Positions 40,620-49,842 of a DNA stretch of 64,000 nucleotides are shown one piece after another. A program made the position numbers and the translations under genes. The notes beneath the pieces were generated by a model that had not been told where the DNA came from, made no database searches, and saw only the letters and a program-made list of their open reading frames with translations. Each line of letters starts with the position of its first letter. The stretch's first letter is position 1. Origin of the DNA: CAVRXZ01 sp963773035 (GTDB taxonomy: Bacteria; Acidobacteriota; Vicinamibacteria; Vicinamibacterales; CAVVIG01); NCBI GenBank assembly GCA_963773035.1, contig CAVYZX010000037.1, forward strand, positions 62,001 through 126,000. The letters run 5' to 3'.

Positions 40620-43547
40620 CTAGACGTCTGCGGATTCCAACCCGAGACGCCGCAATTTGAGGTACAAGCCGCGCCGCGTGAGTCCGAGGGTGCGCGCGGT
40701 CTCGGAGATGTTGCCGCGTGTCCGGTCCAGTGCCGCCTGAATCAGATCCCGCTCGATTTGCTCCACCGCTGACGCCAACGTCGTCACGACGCCTCGAGAA
40801 GGTGTGCGGGGCATTCCGGCGGCGGCGGGCAGCTTGGTGGAGCCGATCTCGGGTGACAGGTGCCCGGGCTCGACGGTACCTCCCGGGGCGCTCATCGCCA
40901 CCGCCCGCTGGATTTCGTTCTTCAGTTGCCGCACGTTTCCGGGCCACCAGTACTGCGAAAACGCATCGAGGGCGCCGGAGCTGAGCTGGACATCGGGCTT
41001 GCTCAGACGTTCGGACGCATCGCGGAGGAAGAAGGTGCTCAGATGGGGAATCTCCTCCCGGCGCTCGCGGAGCGGGGGAACGTGGATGCGAATCACGCTG
41101 AGGCGATAGTAGAGATCCTCTCGAAACTTGCTTTCCGCGACGCGTTGTTCGAGGTCAGCGTTGGTCGCCGCCAGGACTCGGACATCCACCCGCTGGGGAC
41201 GGCTCTCGCCCACAGGGATGATCTCGTGCTGCTCGAGGAACCGCAAAAGCTTTGGTTGCACGTCAAGGGGAAGATCGCCGATTTCATCCAGGAACAGCGT
41301 CCCGCCTGCCGCGGACCGTACGAGTCCGGGCTGATCGGCGACCGCTCCGGTGAAGCTGCCGCGTCGGTGTCCGAAAAGCTGGCTGTCGGCCAGTTCCCGG
41401 CCAGTCGTCGTGCAGTTGTACGGCAGAAACGTCGCGCCGCTGCGATGAGAACCGACGTGGATCGATCTCGCGATGAGCTCCTTGCCGGTTCCGCTTTCGC
41501 CCGTGATCAGGACGGTCAAATCGTTGCCCTGCAGGCGGTGAATTTGTTCGACCACGCGCGACATCGCTGCGCTCGCGCAGAGAAAGCCCGGCAAGAGTGG
41601 CTCCAGCGAGTGATCGGCTGGCGCACCCTGAGGCTCGCTCGAGCGGCCGCGCGCCGCACACAGGGCGTAACCTTGTCGAGCCACCGTGGCAATCATCCGC
41701 AAGCGCCGAGCCACGAAGTCGCTCAACGGTTGTGAAGACTCAATGGCGGCGAACCGCGGACCGTCGACACTCTGACCGAGCGGCTCGAGTCGGAGGCGTC
41801 CTGGTGCCGAGGGCGCCTGGTGCCTGGCAAGGCCCGCCAGTTTGCGTGCGCCATCGACATCGCATCCGACCGATCCGACAATTCGCGTGTCGCCATTGGG
41901 CAGTTGAATGAAGACGGCCGTCCGGTCCGCCGTCGCCGCCTCGCAGAGCGCGGCGGCGATCTCCCGATCGAGCAATTCAGGCAGCGCGGCGGCGTCGACG
42001 ATTCTTCGGACGATGGCCTCGTCGGCGTCGCCGGGCGACATGACGTCGATGACCGGGGAAGTACTGGCCAGAAGCCGCTCGGCGTCCTGCGTGTCCGTTT
42101 GATCGCGTTCCGCGCCGAGTTGCTGAAAGATGCTGCGCGCTTCGGCCAGATGCCGCTCGGCGCTCGACCGCTCGCCCCGCTGCGCGATGAGACGACCGAG
42201 CGCCAGGTGGCTCAGGCCGGCTTGATATCGCTCGCCGAGGAGGTCCAGGAGCGTGGAGCTTTGCGCGATGGCATGATACGCATCGGCGGGGCTCCCGTTC
42301 TTGGCGTCGAGGGCGCCGCGCAAGCGCAGGTATTCTCCCCACGCCGCGGGCGCCGTCTTCGGATCCAGATCGTCAGCGACCTTTGCCAGTCGCTGTTCGG
42401 CTTCGGTCGTCTTGTTCGCCGCAATGAGCGCCTCGGCGGCGATCAGGGTGGCCTGAAGGCTGTCGAGCGGCGGGGCCCCGGCGTGCACGATCTCGTCGGC
42501 GCGCGACACGGCCTGGTCGAGGAGCCCCTGCTTCAAGGCGATTCGTGCGCCCAGGATTCGGACCGACCATTCGTACCACTGGCTGGTTTGCCGGCCGTAG
42601 GCGCCGTACGCCTCGCTGGCCCTGGTGAGGTAGTCGCTGGCCATCTCGTAGCCGCCGCGCATCAGCTCGATCTGTGCCAGCGTATCGAAGACGGCGCCCG
42701 TGGTTTCGTGGAATTGAATGGGGCTTCGCACGTCGAGCGCGCGATGGAGCGCATCGGCTGCCTGGGTCAGGTCGCCGAGACGAACGTGGATCTGGCCAAG
42801 CGTAGCCAGGGAGACCGCGAGACCATGACTCGAGCCGTGCGCCTCGTGGAGCGCCACGCTGCGCTCCGCTAGCGCGAGCCCCTGGTCGTAGCGGTGTTGC
42901 AACATCATCACGCCTGCTTGATTACCGCACACAGTGGCCAACACGTCGTTGGCTTCTGCGATAGAAGCCAGGCGTTCGGCATGACGCAGCGCCGTCATGG
43001 CTTCGTCGTAGCGGCCGAGCTGCGCGAGTGAGATGCTGCTGAGAGAATGGACCAGCGCGAGATGTCGGCGGTCGCCGGCGGCGTGCAACGCGGACGCCGC
43101 CTTGCTGATGTGCTCCCGCACGATCGCGACGTCGCCGACCTGGCGATAACACTGACCGAGCTCGTAGTGAGCGAGGCCAATGGCCCGCGAGTCGTGCGCC
43201 AACTCCGCCTGCTTGAGCGCGCGACCGTGAAGGGCGATGGCTCGAGACTGGTCGCCTCGGGCCGATGCGAGACGGCCGTGCAACCGCCATAGCCCCGAGA
43301 GCCGTCCAGGCGACACCGTCTCGCGCAGGGTGTCCGGTGTGCGCCCCAGGACGCTCGCCGCCTGATCGAGGTCGTCCTGAAGCAGCCACGCCTCGGCGAG
43401 CATGCACCGGACCGCGATATCCTCGTCGCGCGTCAGGGTTGACGAGCGAAAGACCGGCGCCAGCACCTGCGCCGCTTCGGCTCCGCGGCCGCGTTCGAGC
43501 AGTCCCGCGGTGCGCCCGAGCAACGCGTTCAGAGAAGTCGACGCCAC
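40620..43547 (-). CDS. TPR-fused sigma54-dependent transcriptional activator
   Basis: The protein has 975 residues from GTG 43547. About 1-490 is alpha-helical with TPR-like repeats (AIALHGRALKQAELAHDSRA, YDQGLALAERSVALHEAHG, GDLTQAADALHRALDVR). About 500-650 is GAF-like (AALPELLDREIAAALCEA, TAVFIQLPNGDTRIVG). The AAA+ domain has Walker A GESGTGKE near 685, GSFTGA (variant of GAFTGA, near 733) and Walker B LFLDEIGDLP. The end is a Fis-type helix-turn-helix (RGNISETARTLGLTRRGLYL). It activates sigma54 promoters with input from the TPR or GAF part. TATACT lies 6 nt before the start, so it is itself probably sigma70-driven. The target is unknown. Confidence 0.88.
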   Translation of the reverse strand: MASTSLNALLGRTAGLLERGRGAEAAQVLAPVFRSSTLTRDEDIAVRCMLAEAWLLQDDLDQAASVLGRTPDTLRETVSPGRLSGLWRLHGRLASARGDQSRAIALHGRALKQAELAHDSRAIGLAHYELGQCYRQVGDVAIVREHISKAASALHAAGDRRHLALVHSLSSISLAQLGRYDEAMTALRHAERLASIAEANDVLATVCGNQAGVMMLQHRYDQGLALAERSVALHEAHGSSHGLAVSLATLGQIHVRLGDLTQAADALHRALDVRSPIQFHETTGAVFDTLAQIELMRGGYEMASDYLTRASEAYGAYGRQTSQWYEWSVRILGARIALKQGLLDQAVSRADEIVHAGAPPLDSLQATLIAAEALIAANKTTEAEQRLAKVADDLDPKTAPAAWGEYLRLRGALDAKNGSPADAYHAIAQSSTLLDLLGERYQAGLSHLALGRLIAQRGERSSAERHLAEARSIFQQLGAERDQTDTQDAERLLASTSPVIDVMSPGDADEAIVRRIVDAAALPELLDREIAAALCEAATADRTAVFIQLPNGDTRIVGSVGCDVDGARKLAGLARHQAPSAPGRLRLEPLGQSVDGPRFAAIESSQPLSDFVARRLRMIATVARQGYALCAARGRSSEPQGAPADHSLEPLLPGFLCASAAMSRVVEQIHRLQGNDLTVLITGESGTGKELIARSIHVGSHRSGATFLPYNCTTTGRELADSQLFGHRRGSFTGAVADQPGLVRSAAGGTLFLDEIGDLPLDVQPKLLRFLEQHEIIPVGESRPQRVDVRVLAATNADLEQRVAESKFREDLYYRLSVIRIHVPPLRERREEIPHLSTFFLRDASERLSKPDVQLSSGALDAFSQYWWPGNVRQLKNEIQRAVAMSAPGGTVEPGHLSPEIGSTKLPAAAGMPRTPSRGVVTTLASAVEQIERDLIQAALDRTRGNISETARTLGLTRRGLYLKLRRLGLESADV

Positions 43548-43553
43548 GCGCGC

Positions 43554-43559
43554 AGTATA
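43554..43559 (-). promoter_or_regulatory. -10 box TATACT 6 nt before GTG 43547
   Basis: TATACT then GCGCGC then GTG on the minus strand. No Shine-Dalgarno. Same arrangement as 39019-39024. Confidence 0.45.
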
Positions 43560-43595
43560 GAGTTCGACGGAAAAAGGGAAAAGCTCAAACCTGGA

Positions 43596-43979
43596 TCAGG
43601 TCCGGCCTTTGAGGCTCTCCAGAAAGGACCGGCCGCGAGAGGCAAGCCGGGCTTCCAGGCGGGCCGAACAATCGCAGTCGCCGCAGGCCCAGGGCTCAGT
43701 GCCGTTCTGGTCCCGGCATCGGCTTCGGGCGTGGGCATCCTGGACCTTGTCGAGATGGAAGAATTCGGTCCAATATTCACGTTCTTCTGCCAGGGGCGTC
43801 GGGCAATAGCAGACTTCCACCCATTGGATACGGCCGTCCTCGCATTCCCGCGCCTCGGCCATATTGCGGAGATACTCGTCGCCGGCCACCGATCCCAGGC
43901 CCAGCGTTTCGTCGTCGATCGCGCAGCGCAGGGCGACGTCTTTCCCTGCCTTGACGTGGGCCGTGACCAGATAACGCAT
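43596..43979 (-). CDS. Conserved Cys-rich small protein of unknown function
   Basis: The protein has 127 residues with no signal peptide. It opens with a beta strand and helix (MRYLVTAHVKAGKDVALRCA) like dimeric alpha-beta barrel proteins. Eight Cys are present (19, 46, 57, 59, 88, 99, 102, 104). They form CYC at 57-59 and a final CGDCDC at 99-104, together with CRDQNGTEPW, which looks like a metal-binding or redox cluster. I recall similar proteins in cyanobacteria and other phyla but cannot name the family. Its gene lies between the sigma54 activator and the isomerase gene on the same strand. GACAAT is 6 nt before its start. Confidence 0.7.
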   Translation of the reverse strand: MRYLVTAHVKAGKDVALRCAIDDETLGLGSVAGDEYLRNMAEARECEDGRIQWVEVCYCPTPLAEEREYWTEFFHLDKVQDAHARSRCRDQNGTEPWACGDCDCSARLEARLASRGRSFLESLKGRT

Positions 43980-44051
43980 GGCTCAATTGTCGCCGATTTT
44001 GTTGGGATCGTCACGAGGCGCTCGGCTGAAGCCTTCGCGCTCCGAGAGCGG

Positions 44052-45818
44052 TTAAGAGGGAAGCCATGCGAGCATCGCAGTTGACACCTGGCGAAGCAAA
44101 CCACGGTCAGGACGGGGAAGGTGAACGTGAAGCGCGCGGCGGCCTGTCGTGTCCAGTGAGGCGAAATCGCCTAGGGCCTGGGCGAGTTCCAGAGTCCCAA
44201 ATGTAAATGATTCCCCGGGAATCGGGAGATCCTCATGAGGTGTGGCGGTCACCAGGACGAAAACGCCGCTGTTGGGGCCGCCCTTGTGAAGCTGTCCAGT
44301 CGAGTGAAGATACCGCGGCCCGTAGCCGAGCATGGTCGACGCCGGCGTTCGTCGGCTGACCGCATTCCGAAGCTCCTGCAGGTCGGCGGCGAGCTCCGGA
44401 TCGGGACCGAGGTACGCGAGCAGGGCAAAATAGTCGCCACGGGCAAGAAGGGTGAGAATCGACTCCGGGCTGCTGCTTCCGAGCCCTTCACGCGATGCTT
44501 CAGTCAGTGTGAGCGTCACGCCATCCGAGAGGGTGCCTTCAGGAGCACCGATTGGAAGCTGCCCCGTCACTTGCCGTTGATCCAATAGTCTCCGCGTGGC
44601 GTCCTTGGCCTGCTGCACGTTTGGTTCGTCGAACGGGTTGACGTCGAGCATGGCTCCCGCAATAGCCGTGGCGATTTCCCAGCGGACGAACTCCGCTCCC
44701 AACGCGGAAGGCTCCGGCAGTTCGATGTCCGCCACAGGCACTCCGGCGGCTCGTAGGTCGTTGACGAGTAACTGGTGCTCGTCCTGAGCCGTCCCCGGCG
44801 ACGTCAGCCGGACGAAAAACCTGTCGTCGCCGTACTCGGCGGCGAGGGACGGAGCTTCACCGGCGATTGGCACAATTCCGGAGCCCTGCTTGCCGGTGCT
44901 TTCAGCCAGGAGTTGTTCGACCCACAAGCCAAACGGCTCGAGCGCCTTTGGCAGGAGCAGCGTCAACTTGTCTCTACCAGCTCGGGCGGCAATGCCGATC
45001 GCCAGGCCGAGCGCGACTGCGGGATTGCTCGCTGTGGGGATTGATCCAGGCTCGGCCGCCGCCAGCATGGCCATGCTCCATCCGATGAGGCTCTCGAGGT
45101 TCTGGCCCATCAGGGCTGCCGGCACGAGTCCGAAGTAAGAAATCGCCGAATAGCGGCCGCCAATGTCGCCCGGATTGATGAACAGTTCCCGAAACCGCTC
45201 GGTCCGTGCACGACGCGCGAGCTCGGTGCCTTCGTCCGTAATTGCGACGAAATGATTGGCCCAATGAAGACCGGCGCTCTCCAGCCGACGGCGGAAGTAC
45301 GCCGCAAGCGTATTCGGCTCGATTGTCGTACCGGACTTACTGGCGAGCAGGTACAGCGTCCGCTCGGGCGGCGTTTCGGCTGCACGAATCGCTGCCGGGT
45401 CTGTGGAATCCAACATGTGAAGCTGGGGATACCCGGGGGACACATGCAGGATGGCTCGGAGGACTTCGGGAGCGAGGCTCGATCCGCCCATGCCAAGGAG
45501 CACGACATGGGCAAAGCCATCGCGCTTCACGGCGTCAGCAAACGCGTGCAAGCGATCGATCTCGTCGGCCATCCGCGCGGGCGCGCTCAGCCAGCCCAGG
45601 CGATTGGCGATCTTCTGCTGCGTCGCGGGATCGGAGCTCCATGCAGACGCGTCGCGGCGCCAGAGCGCCTCGGCGGCAGCTTGGGCGGTACGCGTATTGG
45701 CGTCGGTCGCGCCGGCAAGCGGGCCAGAGAAAAGACGAAGCGAGCCTCGAAGGCGAGAGCGCTTGTCGGCAATCTCTAGAGCCGGCCACATCGAGACGAG
45801 ATCGTCCGCGCCGCGCAT
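44052..45818 (-). CDS. pgi: Phosphoglucose isomerase of the Tal-Pgi type, without transaldolase
   Basis: The protein has 588 residues. SIS-fold isomerase marks are clear: LLGMGGSSLAPEVLR, HMLDSTDP, LLASKSGTTIEPN, FINPGDIGGRYSAISYFGLV and the C-terminal YGPRYLHSTGQLHKGGPNSG. This matches the C-terminal half of bifunctional transaldolase/phosphoglucose isomerase proteins (about 950 residues), not ordinary Pgi. No transaldolase sequence lies upstream: a divergent gene starts 64 nt away. It interconverts glucose-6-phosphate and fructose-6-phosphate in the cytoplasm. TATGCT is 6 nt before ATG 45818. Confidence 0.83.
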   Translation of the reverse strand: MRGADDLVSMWPALEIADKRSRLRGSLRLFSGPLAGATDANTRTAQAAAEALWRRDASAWSSDPATQQKIANRLGWLSAPARMADEIDRLHAFADAVKRDGFAHVVLLGMGGSSLAPEVLRAILHVSPGYPQLHMLDSTDPAAIRAAETPPERTLYLLASKSGTTIEPNTLAAYFRRRLESAGLHWANHFVAITDEGTELARRARTERFRELFINPGDIGGRYSAISYFGLVPAALMGQNLESLIGWSMAMLAAAEPGSIPTASNPAVALGLAIGIAARAGRDKLTLLLPKALEPFGLWVEQLLAESTGKQGSGIVPIAGEAPSLAAEYGDDRFFVRLTSPGTAQDEHQLLVNDLRAAGVPVADIELPEPSALGAEFVRWEIATAIAGAMLDVNPFDEPNVQQAKDATRRLLDQRQVTGQLPIGAPEGTLSDGVTLTLTEASREGLGSSSPESILTLLARGDYFALLAYLGPDPELAADLQELRNAVSRRTPASTMLGYGPRYLHSTGQLHKGGPNSGVFVLVTATPHEDLPIPGESFTFGTLELAQALGDFASLDTTGRRALHVHLPRPDRGLLRQVSTAMLAWLPS

Positions 45819-45824
45819 TTCCCT

Positions 45825-45830
45825 AGCATA
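45825..45830 (-). promoter_or_regulatory. -10 box TATGCT 6 nt before ATG 45818
   Basis: TATGCT then AGGGAA then ATG on the minus strand. The AGGGA could also act as a weak ribosome site. A perfect 6-bp hairpin, GACGGA-AACCC-TCCGTC (45840-45856), lies between this and the divergent esterase gene. Confidence 0.4.
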
Positions 45831-45881
45831 CTATCTACCGACGGAAACCCTCCGTCCGCGTAAATCGTCAATAATGAGGTG

Positions 45882-46625
45882 ATGCGTCGCCGCTGTCGGG
45901 TCGGGTCAGTTACTGCGCTTCTTCTCGTCCTTTGCACCATCGCCTGCGGAACACGCAGCGACAGCTCTGACGATCGGAGCTCTTCGGCGTCGCCTAAGAC
46001 GAACGACGTCGGCCGCGCCGTTGCAGTTTCCGAGGCGCATCCTCGTGTGGTTGTGCTGGGTGACAGCTTGACCGCTGGACTGGGTTTGTCGCTCAAAGAC
46101 GCATACCCGACGCGGCTTCAGGAGCGCATCAACGACGAGGGCCTTCAGTACACGATCGTCAATGCCGGGGTGTCGGGGGATACATCGGCCGGCGGCCTGT
46201 CCCGACTCGATTGGGCGCTCGACGGCGACGTGCGGGTTCTGATTGTCGCACTGGGTGGCAATGACGGCCTGCGAGGTCTGCCACCTGCCGAACTGACCCG
46301 CAACCTGTCGACGATCATCGAGCGCGCGCAAGGGCGCGGTATCACCGTGGTCCTGGCCGGGATGGAAGCACCGCCCAACTACGGTTTTCAATACGTTGCC
46401 GAATTTCATCGCGTGTACCCGGCGCTTGCCAAGAAATACGGCGTGGCGCTCGTCCCGTTTCTCCTGGAAGGCGTGGGAGGCGTTGCCGATCTCAATCAAC
46501 CGGATGGGATTCACCCAACAGCCGAAGGCGCTGAGATCGTCGCCAAAAACGTCTGGAACGTCCTCAAGCCGGTTCTGGAGGCAGAATCGCGACGTGTCGG
46601 CCGGGGAAGGGTCCCCGGTCCATGA
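45882..46625 (+). CDS. GDSL-type esterase/lysophospholipase (TesA-like), probable lipoprotein
   Basis: The protein has 247 residues from ATG 45882 (a GTG one codon earlier is possible). The N-terminus is a signal with a weak lipobox (LLLVLCTIACG), so a lipoprotein is likely. SGNH blocks: VVLGDSLTAG (catalytic Ser), NAGVSGDT, ALGGNDGLRG and DGIHPTAEG (Asp-His). The family hydrolyses acyl esters and lysophospholipids in the periplasm. Its stop overlaps the ABC ATPase start by 4 nt. The tesA-ybbA-ybbP neighbourhood is conserved in many proteobacteria, there divergent and here co-directional. Confidence 0.85.
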   Translation: MRRRCRVGSVTALLLVLCTIACGTRSDSSDDRSSSASPKTNDVGRAVAVSEAHPRVVVLGDSLTAGLGLSLKDAYPTRLQERINDEGLQYTIVNAGVSGDTSAGGLSRLDWALDGDVRVLIVALGGNDGLRGLPPAELTRNLSTIIERAQGRGITVVLAGMEAPPNYGFQYVAEFHRVYPALAKKYGVALVPFLLEGVGGVADLNQPDGIHPTAEGAEIVAKNVWNVLKPVLEAESRRVGRGRVPGP

Positions 46626-47293
46626 TCGAGCTGCACGAAGTCTCCAAGACGGTCATGAGCGGATCGGCGCCGCTCACCATCTTGCATCCGCTGTCACTCC
46701 AAATTCCCCCCAGCCGCTTCCTGGCGATCGTCGGTCCATCGGGCAGCGGCAAATCGACGTTGCTGGGACTGATCGCGGGATTGGACGCCCCGACTTCGGG
46801 ATCCGTGGTCATCGATGGCATCGACATCACCCGACTCGACGAGGACCGTCTGGCGAAGTTGCGTGGCGAGAAGATTGGGTTCGTCTTTCAGTTCTTTCAC
46901 CTGATTCCGTCGCTCACGGCGCTCGAAAACGTGTCGGTGCCGATGGAGATTGTCGGCGCCAGAAACGCCCGAAGCCGGGCAGAATCGCTGCTCGAAGAAG
47001 TCGGCCTGACGGGCCGGGCGCATCACTATCCTTCGCAGTTGTCGGGTGGTGAGCAGCAGCGGGTGGCGCTTGCCCGCGCGCTCGCCAACGATCCCCCGAT
47101 CGTTCTCGCGGATGAGCCAACCGGCAATCTCGATACCACCAACGGCCGGCACATCATGGAGCTTCTGCGCGGGATTCATGCGGCTCGCGGCACCACCATC
47201 GTGCTCGTGACCCACGATGCCGAGTTGGCCTCGATGGCTGATGCTCGCTTGGGACTGAGGGACGGTCGTGTCGTTGAGACCGTCGGAGATTGA
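46622..47293 (+). CDS. ABC transporter ATPase (YbbA/LolD type)
   Basis: The protein has 223 residues. ATPase motifs: Walker A GPSGSGKST, Q-loop FVFQFFHLIP, signature LSGGEQQRVALARAL, Walker B VLADEPTGNLD and the H-loop in VTHDAEL. It starts in an ATGA overlap with the esterase and ends 3 nt before the permease. The type powers lipoprotein or peptide extraction from the inner membrane; together with the downstream permease it matches YbbA-YbbP. Confidence 0.9.
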   Translation: MIELHEVSKTVMSGSAPLTILHPLSLQIPPSRFLAIVGPSGSGKSTLLGLIAGLDAPTSGSVVIDGIDITRLDEDRLAKLRGEKIGFVFQFFHLIPSLTALENVSVPMEIVGARNARSRAESLLEEVGLTGRAHHYPSQLSGGEQQRVALARALANDPPIVLADEPTGNLDTTNGRHIMELLRGIHAARGTTIVLVTHDAELASMADARLGLRDGRVVETVGD

Positions 47294-47296
47294 AAG

Positions 47297-49829
47297 ATGC
47301 TCTTCGTATTTCGAATGGCCGTGCGCGAGATGCGAGCGTCGTGGAAGCGCCTGCTGTTTTTCTTCCTGTGCATTGCCGTCGGCGTCGCCTCGATCGTCAC
47401 GTTGCGTAGCGTCATTCAGGATATCCGCGAAGTGTTCGGGCGCGAGGCAAAGACCCTTATCGCGGCGGACGTGCTGATCTCCACGAACACCGATTGGACT
47501 CCGGAGGTCCGGCAGACCATCGATCAGCCGGCTGACGCAGTACGGGGCGCTCGAACGAACGGAATCCATCGAAACGCCGACCATGTCGCGCCCCGGTGAC
47601 GGCAGAGCAGTAGCCCGCATGGTCGAGCTGCGCGCCGTTCAACCGGGTTTTCCGCTCTATGGATCGGTCGTCCTCCGTGGGGGGGAGGCTTATTCCTATG
47701 CCTTGTTGCAGAACCACGGAGCGCTGGTTCGCCCCGAGCTGCTCACGGCGCTGGGCATTTCCGTTGGCGACCAGGTGGCCCTGGGACAGGCTCTCTTCAC
47801 GATTCGCGGGGTGATTGCAAACGAGCCAGGACGCCGCGTCGGTGGATTCAGCCTCGGACCGCGCGTGCTGATCGCCAGCGAGGACCTGCCGTCGACCGGC
47901 CTGCTGGCGGTCGGCAGTCGCGCGCGGCGGGTCCTGCTCGTCAAGGTGCCGGAGGAGAAGATTCAGCCGTTGGTTCGGACGCTGCGCGCCGACTTCAAAG
48001 AAGAGTTCGTTGGGGCTCGCTCCTACCGCTCCGAAGACGACGAAATCGGGCGGGATTTTGATCGCGCCGAAAACTACCTGAGCCTCGTCGGCCTGGTCAT
48101 CGTCATTCTCGGCGGCATTGCCGTGTCCAGCGTCACTCGCGTCTTCGTCATGCAGAAAATCCGCAGCATCGCCGTGCTCAAGTGCGTCGGCGCCCGCAAC
48201 CGGCAAATCATGACTGTTTACGTACTGCAGGTCGTGGCTCTCGGATTCGCTGGGAGTCTGCTGGGCGTACTGCTCGCCCGTGCGGTGATCGCGGCCATAC
48301 CCTGGGCGCTCGCTTCTTCGACATCGATTCTTGCCGACGCACAGTACGGCGTCTCTTTGAGCGCGGCGGCACAAGGCGTGGCCGTCGGCATTCTCGTGTC
48401 GCTGCTCTTCTCCGTCGTGCCGCTCATGCAGGTGCGATACGTGAAACCGTCGCTGCTTCTCCGGGACGAAGCGTCGCCCCGTCGTATCGACTGGACCCGA
48501 ATCGGCGTGATGGTTCTCGTCTCGCTGGCGCTCGTCGCCGTCACCGCGTGGCAGGCATCGTCTCTCCGCGTGGGACTCGTGGTCTGTGGCGGCTTTGCGT
48601 TACTCGCGGTCGTCCTGCAGGCCGCTGGCCGTCTGTTAATCAGGATGATTGCGCCGCTCGGCCGTTCGCCCTCGTTTCCGCTTCGTCATGCGGTTCTGCA
48701 CCTGTCCCGACCCGGCAACCAGACCCGCGTCATTCTGTTTGCGGTAGGCCTGGGCGCCTTTTTCGTCGTCGGCGTGCGGTCCCTTCAGGCCAGCTTGTTG
48801 CAGGAATTCAGCCTGCAGGTGTCGACGGACTCGCCAGACATGTTTCTGATCGATATTCAACGCGATCAGGTCGAGCGCGTACGTGCGTTCCTCGCGGATC
48901 CTGTGAATGGCTCCAAGCATGCTCAATTGATTCCTGTATTGCGCGCCCGGGTGACCGGCGTGACTGGGCGGGAGACGAACCTGGAGAGCTTCGAGGATGT
49001 CCGTGCCCGTGGCTCGCTCGCGCGCGAGTACACCATTACCTACCGGGATCATCTTGAAGCCAACGAACGAATTGTCAGGGGTGAATTCTGGACTGGTCCT
49101 GCGACCGATGCGGAGGTTTCGATCGAAAAAGGGATCAACGAACGTTTCGACATCGGCGTCGGCGACGTCATGCGGTTCGATATTCTGGGCCGCCAGGTCA
49201 GCGCCCGGGTCACCAGTATCCGAGAAGTCGATTGGAGGGACTCGCGCAGCGGCGGCTTCATGTTCGTGTTCCGCCCAGGCTCGCTCGACGAAGCGCCTCA
49301 GACGTTCATCAGTCCGGTGAAAGGGCCGGACGAGGCCGCCGCTCGGGCGAAATTTCAACACGATCTGGTCGAGCGGTTTCCGAACGTGTCGGTCATCGAT
49401 TTTCACGAAATCCTCCTAACCGTGCGCGACATCATGTCGAAAGTGACGCTGGGCGTGACGGTCGTGGGCGGCTTGGTTCTCTTCAGCGGCGTCCTGATTC
49501 TGATCGGCGCCGTGGCGATGACGAAGTTCCAGCGTATCTATGAGGCCGCTGTGCTGAAGACGTTGGGCGCCAACACGCGGACGATCACCAAGATGTTGCT
49601 GTTCGAATACGGGGTGCTGGGTTCGCTGGCGGGCATCATCGGATCGTTGGGCGCGGTCGGGCTGACATGGGGCGTTAGCCGATATGCCCTCGATATCCCA
49701 TGGCGCGTCTTCGCGGGCGAGCACGTCGGTGGCGTTTTCCTGACCGCCGTCTTAGTGGCGGTGATCGGCGTTCTTGCGAGTCTGGACGTCCTGCGGCACA
49801 AGCCATTGGCCACGCTTCGAGCTGAATAG
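47297..49829 (+). pseudogene. ABC permease (YbbP type) with a single-base frameshift
   Basis: Frame 1 (47297 on) gives the expected N-terminus (FRMAVREMRASWKRLLFFFL, GVASIVTLRSVIQDI) up to TPEVRQTIDQ. From about 47530 the homologous protein continues in the next frame (LTQYGALERTESIETPTM, then RPGDGRAVARMVELRAVQPG) to 49829. Removing one C of the CC at 47528-47529 joins them as IDQRLTQYGALE and gives an 843-residue protein with FtsX-like domains and several membrane segments. The rest is intact, with no other lesions. It may be a sequencing error or a recent inactivating insertion. Confidence 0.82.
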
Positions 49830-49842
49830 CACAACTTCCATC

